DNA from: Actinomycetes bacterium | GTDB taxonomy: Bacteria; Actinomycetota; Acidimicrobiia; Acidimicrobiales; Palsa-688 | DNA: 5,769 nucleotides | Reading direction: 5' to 3' | NCBI GenBank assembly: GCA_021821705.1 | Contig: JAKACE010000137.1 | Location: 1 to 5,769 of the forward strand | Shown: piece after piece, positions 1 through 4,869 of the stretch | Layout: every line of letters begins with the position of its first letter | Position numbering within the stretch: position 1 is the stretch's first letter | Translations under genes and position numbers: made by a program | Notes under the pieces: generated by a model | The model's database searches: none | Told to the model about the DNA's origin: nothing | What the model saw: the letters and a program-made list of their open reading frames with translations, nothing else

Positions 1-147
1 AAGGCCCAGCACCTCTAAGCCAGGGGGGCCGGGCACCTTCCGAGCTGACCGGGCAACGGCCGCCGACGCCCACTCGCACCACGCCTGCTGCCCGGTCCCG
101 GCCGTGCCCGCTTGTCGGTGCACGGCCGAGCCGCGTCCGGGCACGCC
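1..147. other. Left-edge segment with no supportable gene
   Basis: This stretch lies downstream of the second permease gene, which ends at 148 on the minus strand. On the minus strand there are several GTG triplets, and one frame stays open to the left edge, but none has a clear Shine-Dalgarno sequence and the translation resembles no family I recognise. A substrate-binding protein gene might begin just beyond the edge, but no signal peptide or lipobox is visible here. The only notable structure is the hairpin at 99-128, listed separately. Confidence 0.5.
99..128 (-). terminator. Candidate GC-rich hairpin after the permease genes
   Basis: CGGCCGTGC at 99-107 and GCACGGCCG at 120-128 form a perfect 9-bp inverted repeat around a 12-nt loop. 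It begins 19 bases past the permease stop codon in the direction of transcription. No T-run follows on the minus strand, so it is not a classic intrinsic terminator. In high-GC bacteria such U-less hairpins are often found at transcript ends, but it could equally be an mRNA-stabilising stem between the permeases and a further gene outside the window. The repeat is seen; the role is inferred. Confidence 0.4.
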
Positions 148-894
148 TCAGGCAGCTCGCACCGTCGAAACGTCGCTGCCGACACCACGACCCGACCACA
201 GGCGGCGCCCGGTCCGTACCCGGGTGCCGGCAGGCGTCAGCAACCTGCCGGCGCCGGCCATGGCCAAGTCGACAAGCAGTGCCAGGGCCGCCACCAGCAC
301 GGCGCCGCAGAAGGTCTCGACGTCGTCCTGGTTCGCCAACCCGGAGATGATGTAGTTGCCCAGGTCGGTGAAGTTCACATAGGCCGCCAGAGTCGCGGTT
401 GCAACCACCTCCACCGCCGCCGTGCGGGCCCCGGCCATGAGCAGGGGGGCTGCCAGCGGTAACTCCACCCTGCGCAGCAGCTGCCCGGGCGTCATGCCCA
501 TGGCCAGCGCCGCGCTGCGCACGGCTGGGTCCACTTCGCGCACCCCGATGTAGGCGTTTGTGAGCACAGGCGGGACGGCCAGGGCAAACATGGCTATCGC
601 TGCCGCCACGAACCCACCGTCTTGCAAGCGGACGATCGCCGGCTGGATAGCGAGCAGGGTGAGGAGGGCGAACGACGGCACGGCCCGGGCCGCGTTGGCC
701 GCGTTTACCACCACGAAGCTGCCCCGGCCGCTGTGGCCCATCAGAGCGCCGAGGGGGACCCCGACCGCCACCGCTGCCACGATCGCCACAGCTGACAGCT
801 CCAGCTGGCCCACCAGCTGGTCGATGATGCCCCCGCTGGCCGTCCAGTTGGAACGGGTAGCGAAGAAGTGCGCTACATGGCTGAGAAAGCTCAT
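148..894 (-). CDS. ABC importer permease, osmoprotectant/quaternary-amine type (second permease)
   Basis: This 248-residue membrane protein would form one half of the membrane channel of a binding-protein-dependent importer, probably for glycine betaine, choline or similar compatible solutes. Hydrophobic segments lie near residues 33-52, 61-85, 94-112, 150-172 and 195-215. The cytoplasmic coupling (EAA) loop is clear at about 127-153, with SAALAMGMTPGQ followed by ELPLAAP, which contacts the ATPase. After it, residues 174-183 read NFTDLGNYII where the partner permease has GQGGLGQLI; YehY/OpuC-type permeases show a similar departure. The ATG at 892-894 is one base past the stop of the upstream permease, so translation is probably coupled. 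A TTG at 904-906 would add four residues and overlap the upstream gene, and is less likely. The C-terminal tail (about 221-248) is basic and not membrane-like. The permease family is certain from sequence; the substrate class is inferred. Confidence 0.9.
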   Translation of the reverse strand: MSFLSHVAHFFATRSNWTASGGIIDQLVGQLELSAVAIVAAVAVGVPLGALMGHSGRGSFVVVNAANAARAVPSFALLTLLAIQPAIVRLQDGGFVAAAIAMFALAVPPVLTNAYIGVREVDPAVRSAALAMGMTPGQLLRRVELPLAAPLLMAGARTAAVEVVATATLAAYVNFTDLGNYIISGLANQDDVETFCGAVLVAALALLVDLAMAGAGRLLTPAGTRVRTGRRLWSGRGVGSDVSTVRAA

Positions 895-895
895 G

Positions 896-1573
896 TCAGG
901 TGGCAACCCTGCGTTTGCGCGCCCATGGCACCACTACGCGCTCGAGGCCGACGATGAGGGCGTCGGCGACGCCAGCTAGCAGGACTGAGAGCACCAGTGC
1001 CACGACGATCGGGGTGTTGAAGTCCTCGCTGAAGCCCTGCTGGATCAGCTGGCCGAGACCTCCCTGCCCGATGAACGCCGTGACGTTTACCAGGCCCACC
1101 GTCGTAACCGTGGCCACTCGGATGCCGGCGAGCAGCGACGGCAAGGCCAAGGGGAACAGGACCCGCACGAGCTGCTGGGCGCCGGTGTAGCCAAGGCCCC
1201 TGGCTGCGTCCCGGGCATCCGCCGGCACCGAGGCCAGCCCGGCGACGACGTTCCTGACCAGGATCAGCAGGGTGTAGCTGACGAGGGCCACTTCAGCGGT
1301 CGTCACCGAGAAGAAGCCCGTTATCGGAGCAGCCAAGGACAGCAGTGCGATGGAGGGGACGACGTAGAGCACGCCGGTCGCCCCGACGACGGGTGGGCGC
1401 AGCGCAGGTACCCTCCATGCCAGCACCCCGAGGGGTAGCGATATGGCGAGCCCGATGCCCACAGCGAGGACCGTGAGCTCGATGTGCTGGTAGAGGAAAT
1501 GCAGGATCTCGCCGCGCTCGGAGGACACCCAGCTCCACTGCAGCAGAGGGCCGGCCGACGCGATGAGCCCCAT
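896..1573 (-). CDS. ABC importer permease, osmoprotectant/quaternary-amine type (first permease)
   Basis: This 225-residue permease is the likely heterodimer partner of the permease that follows it. Hydrophobic segments lie near residues 31-52, 63-82, 92-113, 140-162 and 188-212. The EAA coupling loop spans about 122-150 (RDAARGLGYTGAQ, then LFPLALPSLLAG), and the typical GQGGLGQLI motif sits at 169-177. I chose the ATG at 1571-1573 because the protein then begins just before the first membrane helix and has the usual family length; another in-frame ATG at 1583-1585 would add four residues. The frame stays open back to 1840, but that part is antisense to the ATPase gene and has no permease character. 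No strong Shine-Dalgarno sequence precedes either ATG. The gene diverges from the ATPase gene. The permease call is firm; the exact start and the substrate are less so. Confidence 0.9.
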   Translation of the reverse strand: MGLIASAGPLLQWSWVSSERGEILHFLYQHIELTVLAVGIGLAISLPLGVLAWRVPALRPPVVGATGVLYVVPSIALLSLAAPITGFFSVTTAEVALVSYTLLILVRNVVAGLASVPADARDAARGLGYTGAQQLVRVLFPLALPSLLAGIRVATVTTVGLVNVTAFIGQGGLGQLIQQGFSEDFNTPIVVALVLSVLLAGVADALIVGLERVVVPWARKRRVAT

Positions 1574-1585
1574 GCGGCTGACCAT

Positions 1586-1613
1586 ACCAACCGGGGACGA
1601 CAAGGCGGTTGGT
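1586..1613. promoter_or_regulatory. Perfect 8-bp inverted repeat, candidate operator or 5' leader hairpin
   Basis: ACCAACCG at 1586-1593 and CGGTTGGT at 1606-1613 are exact inverted copies separated by 12 bases. The site abuts the permease start: the first in-frame ATG occupies 1583-1585. A DNA-binding dimer here would cover the permease initiation region; alternatively the same bases could fold in the permease mRNA and affect ribosome access. The repeat is seen directly; both roles are inferred, and no regulator gene is present in the window. Confidence 0.4.
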
Positions 1614-1694
1614 GAGGTTGGCCCCGTTGCGGCGCGGATGTCCCGTTGGGCCGTCTGGGCACAACGGACCGCTAGCGTGGGCCCGGGAGGCGAT
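1614..1694. promoter_or_regulatory. Shared divergent promoter region with spaced half-sites
   Basis: This is the remainder of the gap between the first permease (minus) and the ATPase (plus). CCGTTG occurs at 1624-1629 and 1643-1648, and its inverse CAACGG at 1662-1667. With CAACCG (1588) and CGGTTG (1606) from the adjoining repeat, five related hexamers start at 18, 18, 19 and 19-base steps. For the ATPase, TAGCGT at 1673-1678 fits a TAnnnT -10 element, but no convincing -35 lies 16-18 bases upstream. No clear promoter was found for the minus strand. GGGAGG at 1685-1690 is the ATPase ribosome binding site, four bases before its TTG start. Confidence 0.4.
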
Positions 1695-2849
1695 TTGATC
1701 CGCTTCGAGGCAGTCTCCAAGAAGTTCGCCGACGGCACCAACGCCGTTACCGACCTCGACCTCGAGGTGGGGGCGGGTGAGCTGTGCGTGCTGGTCGGGC
1801 CATCGGGCGGGGGTAAGACGACGATCCTTCGCATGGTCAACCGGCTGGTCGAGCCGACCGGTGGCCGTGTCGTCGTGGACGGGCGGGACGTGGCCTCGCT
1901 CGACCGGGTCGAGTTGCGCAGGCGGACCGGCTACGTCATCCAGCAGCCCGGGCTGTTCCCCCACCTGAAGGTGGCGGACAACGTGGCGGCGGTGCCCAGG
2001 CTGCTCGGCTGGGACAAGTCGAGGACAAAAAGGCGCGTGGCGGAGCTGCTCGAACTGGTCGGCCTGGACCCGGCCACCTACGCCGGGCGCTACCCCCACG
2101 AGCTCTCGGGCGGCCAGGCCCAACGGGTCGGAGTGGCCCGGGCGTTGGCCGGCGACCCGCCCGTCCTGCTCATGGACGAGCCTTTCGGAGCAGTGGACCC
2201 TATCGCCCGGGACCGCCTGCAGCAGGAGTTCCTCCGCCTGCAGGCGCAACTGCACAAGACGATCATGCTCGTGACCCACGACGTGGACGAGGCCGTGACC
2301 ATGGGCGACCGTATCGCCGTCCTCAGCCAGGGCGGCATCCTCCAGCAGCACGGGACACCTGCCGACGTGCTCGGTGCCCCCGCCACGCCCTTCGTGGCCG
2401 ACTTCATCGGGGCGGACCGGGGCCTCAGGCGCCTGGCTGTGACCCCCGTCGAAGCCGGGGATCTCTACCGGCCACCGGTGGTCTCACCTCGCACCAGCCT
2501 TGCGCGGGCCGAAGCCGCGGTGATGGCGGAGGGTACTCACTGGGCGGTGGTCGTCGACGACGCCGGCCGCCTGCTCGGCTGGGTTGAGCCCGGTGCCGCC
2601 CTCCAGCGCACCGCCGGCGCCGGCCAGGCGGGCACCGGCCCCGCCACCACCGTGGGCAGGTTCATGCGCCCCCTCGAGGCCCGCGTTGGTGTCGGCGCCT
2701 CGCTCAAGGTCGCTTTCGCCGAGATGCTCCAGCACGACGCGGCCTGGGTGGCGGTGCTCGACAACGACACCTACCTCGGGGTGCTCACGCCTGACGCCCT
2801 GCACGCCGCCCTGCGGCGCTCCGTCGGAGGCGCTCCCGTCCCGGCCTGA
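1695..2849 (+). CDS. ABC importer ATPase with CBS-like C-terminal domain (OpuCA/ProV type)
   Basis: This 384-residue cytoplasmic ATPase would power uptake of a compatible solute through the two permeases encoded divergently. All ABC motifs are present: Walker A GPSGGGKT at residues 35-42, Q-loop near 83-84 (VIQQPGLFPH), signature LSGGQ at 137-141, Walker B VLLMDEP at 157-163 with catalytic E162, and H-loop H195 in VTHD. The VTHDVDEA and MGDRIAVL stretches are typical of the glycine-betaine/proline subgroup. The C-terminal part, about residues 262-376, looks like a pair of CBS domains (WAVVVDDAGRLLGWV, then FMRPLEARV and WVAVLDNDTYLGVLT), which in OpuA/OpuC ATPases help sense ionic strength or nucleotides. 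I chose the TTG at 1695 because GGGAGG precedes it by four bases and the protein then starts right at the family's first strand (LIRFEAVSKKF). The frame is open back to 1563, but that extension lacks ABC character and would overlap the opposite permease. GTG at 1677 is the next alternative. Confidence 0.93.
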   Translation: MIRFEAVSKKFADGTNAVTDLDLEVGAGELCVLVGPSGGGKTTILRMVNRLVEPTGGRVVVDGRDVASLDRVELRRRTGYVIQQPGLFPHLKVADNVAAVPRLLGWDKSRTKRRVAELLELVGLDPATYAGRYPHELSGGQAQRVGVARALAGDPPVLLMDEPFGAVDPIARDRLQQEFLRLQAQLHKTIMLVTHDVDEAVTMGDRIAVLSQGGILQQHGTPADVLGAPATPFVADFIGADRGLRRLAVTPVEAGDLYRPPVVSPRTSLARAEAAVMAEGTHWAVVVDDAGRLLGWVEPGAALQRTAGAGQAGTGPATTVGRFMRPLEARVGVGASLKVAFAEMLQHDAAWVAVLDNDTYLGVLTPDALHAALRRSVGGAPVPA

Positions 2850-2854
2850 GCCAC

Positions 2855-2890
2855 GAAACTATGGTTATTGTGCAACGGTATGGCATTACG
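2855..2890 (+). promoter_or_regulatory. AT-richer island, candidate promoter for the acetyltransferase
   Basis: Just after the ATPase stop, the base composition drops sharply in GC for about 35 bases. It contains two TAnnnT hexamers on the plus strand, TATGGT at 2860-2865 and TATTGT at 2866-2871, suitable as -10 elements, and the small palindrome TTGTGCAA at 2868-2875. No good -35 hexamer is found at the right spacing. A transcript starting here would include the 38-codon leader ORF only in part, or would begin near its ATG. This is a weak prediction from composition and motif shape. Confidence 0.3.
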
Positions 2891-2977
2891 GCAGCGGCGG
2901 TGACCGGGCCAGCCGGCATGGCGTCGGGCCGCGGGCCGGCGGTGACCCGGCCGCTCCCGCAGGAGCCGGCGCCCTGA
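2861..2977 (+). CDS. Possible 38-residue leader ORF overlapping the acetyltransferase start
   Basis: An ATG at 2861 opens a short frame that ends with the TGA at 2975-2977. The peptide begins MVIVQRYGITAAAV and is then rich in Ala, Gly and Pro; it matches nothing I know. Its stop overlaps the proposed CTG start of the acetyltransferase as CTGA, the same geometry as ATGA/GTGA coupled gene pairs. No Shine-Dalgarno sequence precedes the ATG, though a leaderless or near-leaderless transcript is possible given the TATGGT hexamer at 2860. It may be a chance ORF, a translated coupling leader, or the true N-terminus of the next gene separated by an indel. Confidence 0.2.
   Translation: MVIVQRYGITAAAVTGPAGMASGRGPAVTRPLPQEPAP
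2961..2965 (+). promoter_or_regulatory. Shine-Dalgarno sequence that decides the CTG start
   Basis: AGGAG is followed by an eight-base spacer (2966-2973) and then CTG at 2974-2976. It is a good ribosome binding site, and the only candidate start at a suitable distance in the acetyltransferase frame is the CTG. This is the main argument for a non-standard start codon. Confidence 0.5.
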
Positions 2978-3804
2978 AAGCGACCGGCCTCGACCAGGCG
3001 GCAGCCAGACGGGCCGTGCTCGACAGCCTCGACCAGACGGCGCGCGCCCTGGCCGGCATCGTCACCGAGCTGCCCGAGGGCTGGGTCGCCCACACGCCAC
3101 GCCTGTCCCAGGTGTGGGCCCTGAACCAGCTCAGGCTGAAATCCGCCGTCGGCGCCCGAAGGGTGCTGCAGCTGGCCGAGGAGCACCAGGCTGACCTGCC
3201 CTACCGGCACCTGGTGATCGAGGACGAGGGCACGGTGGCCGAGCTCGCCGCCGGCGTCGCGCCCGCGGTGGGTTGGCACCACGAGCGTCTGGCTCTCATG
3301 GTCCTGGGCCCTGACCAACCGGGCAGCGCCCCCGGCCTGGAGGCCTCGTCCGGCACGGGGGGCGCCGCTGTGACCGAGCTCACGCAGGCCGAGGCCGACC
3401 AGTTGAGCTGGTGCTGGCTGGAGGAGGACTTCCCCTCCGCCGGCCCTGATGTGCTCGCCGAGCTACGGGAGTGCAGCCACCTCGAGGCCCGGATGTGGGC
3501 GGAACGCCGTCTGGGCGTAAGGGATGGCGGCGGCCGCGCCGTGGCCATGCTCAAGCTGCGCCGGCACGGCGTCATGGCCTGGATCGAGGACGTCTACACG
3601 CTGCCGGCTCACCGGGGGCAAGGGTACGCACGCAGCCTGCTCAGCCAGGGCATCGGTCTGCTCGCCTCCGGCCGGCCAGACATGGTCTTCATCGTCGCCG
3701 ACGACAACGACTGGCCGAAGGACCTCTACCGGGACGTGGGCTTCCGCCCGGTTGGGCCGTTCTGGCAGGTGCACCGGGGCCCCGCCGTCGGCTCTCCCGC
3801 CTGA
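2974..3804 (+). CDS. GNAT-family N-acetyltransferase with an extra N-terminal domain
   Basis: From the CTG this is a 276-residue cytoplasmic enzyme that would transfer an acetyl group from acetyl-CoA to an amine of unknown identity. The C-terminal GNAT fold (about 130-270) carries the acetyl-CoA pyrophosphate loop HRGQGYA at 213-219, preceded by the strand WIEDVYTLPA, and the late YRDVGF motif at 252-257. The N-terminal part (about 1-112: TPRLSQVWALNQLRL, LPYRHLVIEDE, GWHHERLALMVL) resembles the half found in two-domain actinobacterial GNAT proteins and may be a degenerate GNAT repeat. The start is odd: no ATG, GTG or TTG occurs in frame between the ATPase stop and 3112, and the GTG at 3112 would delete 46 residues of the conserved-looking N-terminus. 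CTG at 2974 has AGGAG at 2961-2965, eight bases upstream, and gives a natural length. A base error upstream joining it to the ORF from 2861 is the main alternative. Family call strong, start uncertain, substrate unknown. Confidence 0.85.
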   Translation: MKATGLDQAAARRAVLDSLDQTARALAGIVTELPEGWVAHTPRLSQVWALNQLRLKSAVGARRVLQLAEEHQADLPYRHLVIEDEGTVAELAAGVAPAVGWHHERLALMVLGPDQPGSAPGLEASSGTGGAAVTELTQAEADQLSWCWLEEDFPSAGPDVLAELRECSHLEARMWAERRLGVRDGGGRAVAMLKLRRHGVMAWIEDVYTLPAHRGQGYARSLLSQGIGLLASGRPDMVFIVADDNDWPKDLYRDVGFRPVGPFWQVHRGPAVGSPA

Positions 3805-3882
3805 CCCGAACCGACCTGTTGACAGGCCCGGGCCGGGGCCGGCCTCGGCGCGGCGCCTGGCGTGGCCGGCCGCTGCCTGGGT
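3805..3882 (+). promoter_or_regulatory. Intergenic region before the FNT gene with a small dyad and GC-rich palindromes
   Basis: CCTGT-TG-ACAGG at 3815-3826 is a 5-bp dyad with a two-base centre, and it contains an exact TTGACA at 3819-3824, the consensus -35 hexamer. No -10-like hexamer lies 16-18 bases downstream, where the sequence is almost pure G and C, so it cannot be called a standard promoter. GGCCCGGGCC at 3825-3834 is a perfect 10-bp palindrome, followed by more GC-rich self-complementary sequence that could fold after the acetyltransferase stop. Either a weak terminator, an operator or read-through from the upstream gene is possible. Confidence 0.3.
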
Positions 3883-4827
3883 ATGACGGACGGGGTGCCG
3901 GTACAGCAGAGCACCCCGCCCACGTCCGAGCCGGGCACTCCTGGCGGCCCGGCTGCGCCCGCCAAACAACGGGGTACCTACGAACGACCGGGCGTCCTCG
4001 CCACCGAGCAGGGGCCGGTCATAGAGCGCAAGGTCGACGACACCTTCTCCCGCATCATCGACGAGGGCCGCCAGCGCCTGGAACGGGACCTTTTCGCCAT
4101 GGCTGCCACGGCCACGATGGCGGGCCTGGAGGTCGGCCTCGGGGTGCTCGTGATGCTCGTGGTGGACCACCGCACCCATGACGCCATGCTGGGTGCCGTC
4201 GCCTTTTCCGTCGGGTTCCTGGCGTTGCTGCTGGGCCACAGCGAGCTCTTCACCGAAGGCTTCCTGGTCCCGGTGACGACCTGGGTCGCCGGCAAGGCGC
4301 GCCTGGTCGACCTGGCCAGGTTCTGGGCCGTGACCCTCGTGGCCAACCTGGCCGGGGGATGGGTGGTCACCTGGCTGGCCCTGCGCGGTTTCCCTCACAT
4401 CGCAGGCACGGCGGTACGTGCCGGGGCACAGTTCATCGACGCGGGTATCGGAGTACGCTCCATGGTGCTCGGTGGCCTGGCCGGGGCGGCGATGACCCTG
4501 ATGACCCGGATGCAGCAGGGCACCGAGTCCGAGCCGGCCCGGGTGGTGGCCGCCGTGGCGGGGGCCTTCGTGCTGGCCGGCATGCCCTTGTTCCACTCCA
4601 TCCTCGACTCACTGGTCATCTTCACGGCGCTGCACACCGGCCACTCGCCGTACGGCTACCTGGACTGGCTGGGATGGCTGGGCTGGACGGCACTGTGGAA
4701 CGTCGTCGGAGGTGTCGGGCTGATCACGCTGCTGCGGCTGGTGCGCAGCCGCAAGCGCGTAGCCCACGAGCGTCAACGGGCGGCCGGAGGCCATGCCGCC
4801 GAGGGCCACGCAACTGGGGTGGCGTGA
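3883..4827 (+). CDS. Formate/nitrite transporter (FNT) family membrane channel, YfdC-like
   Basis: This 314-residue inner-membrane protein belongs to the FNT family of pentameric anion channels (FocA, NirC, YfdC). A hydrophilic N-terminal region of about 69 residues, rich in Pro and Gly, precedes helices near 71-94, 101-119, 144-168, 190-210, 220-248 and 265-287. Family hallmarks are GHSELFTEGFLVPV at 118-131, where the second helix breaks, the conserved ANLAGGW at 154-160, and LFHSILDSL at 236-244, whose H238 lines up with the central pore histidine of FocA. The SELFTE and GYLDWLGWLGWTALWNVVGG stretches are closest to the YfdC branch, whose substrate is not established, so formate or nitrite should not be assumed. 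The C-terminus is hydrophilic, with several His and Arg. I prefer the ATG at 3883; an in-frame GTG at 3862 would add seven residues, and neither has a strong Shine-Dalgarno sequence. It follows the acetyltransferase by 78 bases and may be co-transcribed with it. No neighbouring formate or nitrite enzyme is seen. Confidence 0.9.
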   Translation: MTDGVPVQQSTPPTSEPGTPGGPAAPAKQRGTYERPGVLATEQGPVIERKVDDTFSRIIDEGRQRLERDLFAMAATATMAGLEVGLGVLVMLVVDHRTHDAMLGAVAFSVGFLALLLGHSELFTEGFLVPVTTWVAGKARLVDLARFWAVTLVANLAGGWVVTWLALRGFPHIAGTAVRAGAQFIDAGIGVRSMVLGGLAGAAMTLMTRMQQGTESEPARVVAAVAGAFVLAGMPLFHSILDSLVIFTALHTGHSPYGYLDWLGWLGWTALWNVVGGVGLITLLRLVRSRKRVAHERQRAAGGHAAEGHATGVA

Positions 4828-4840
4828 ACGGGGCGCCGCC

Positions 4841-4869
4841 GATGGCCGGGACTTCAGGCGCCGGCCGTC
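4841..4869. terminator. Candidate bidirectional hairpin between convergent genes
   Basis: GATGGCCGG at 4841-4849 can pair with CCGGCCGTC at 4861-4869, giving a 9-bp stem with one U-G wobble when read as plus-strand RNA and an 11-nt loop. It starts 13 bases after the FNT stop and runs into the last codons of the diguanylate cyclase gene on the other strand. On the minus strand the wobble position becomes an A-C mismatch, so the stem is weaker there. No T-run is present on either side. GGCGCC copies at 4832-4837 and 4857-4862 allow alternative folds. Confidence 0.35.

Noticed and set aside
1..39. Possible terminator from repeated GCACCT copies at 9-14 and 33-38
   Set aside because: The copies are in direct, not inverted, orientation, so they cannot form a stem.
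1563..1694. N-terminal extension of the ATPase back to the ATG at 1563
   Set aside because: It would add 44 residues without family similarity and overlap the oppositely oriented permease start; GGGAGG positioned before TTG 1695 explains the start better.
1574..1840. N-terminal extension of the first permease to 1840
   Set aside because: The extra residues are antisense to the ATPase N-terminus, including its Walker A region, and have no membrane or signal character.
1293..2351. Long 352-codon open frame on the minus strand opposite the ATPase gene
   Set aside because: It is antisense to a gene with every ABC motif intact, its translation is low-complexity and rich in His, Arg, Pro and Gly with no domain character, and such shadow frames are expected at this GC content.
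2584..2973. Acetyltransferase frame extending upstream into the ATPase gene to a TTG at 2584
   Set aside because: Residues from this part are Pro/Ser/Arg-rich out-of-frame translation of the CBS-like region and do not resemble an enzyme domain.
2960..2980. Programmed -1 frameshift from the 38-codon ORF into the acetyltransferase
   Set aside because: The junction lacks a slippery heptamer that would allow re-pairing after a -1 slip, and the CTG with AGGAG is a simpler explanation.
3463..4596. 377-codon open frame on the minus strand opposite the acetyltransferase and FNT genes
   Set aside because: It spans two well-supported plus-strand genes and the gap between them, and has His/Gly/Arg-rich composition without recognisable motifs; it is a mirror of codon bias.
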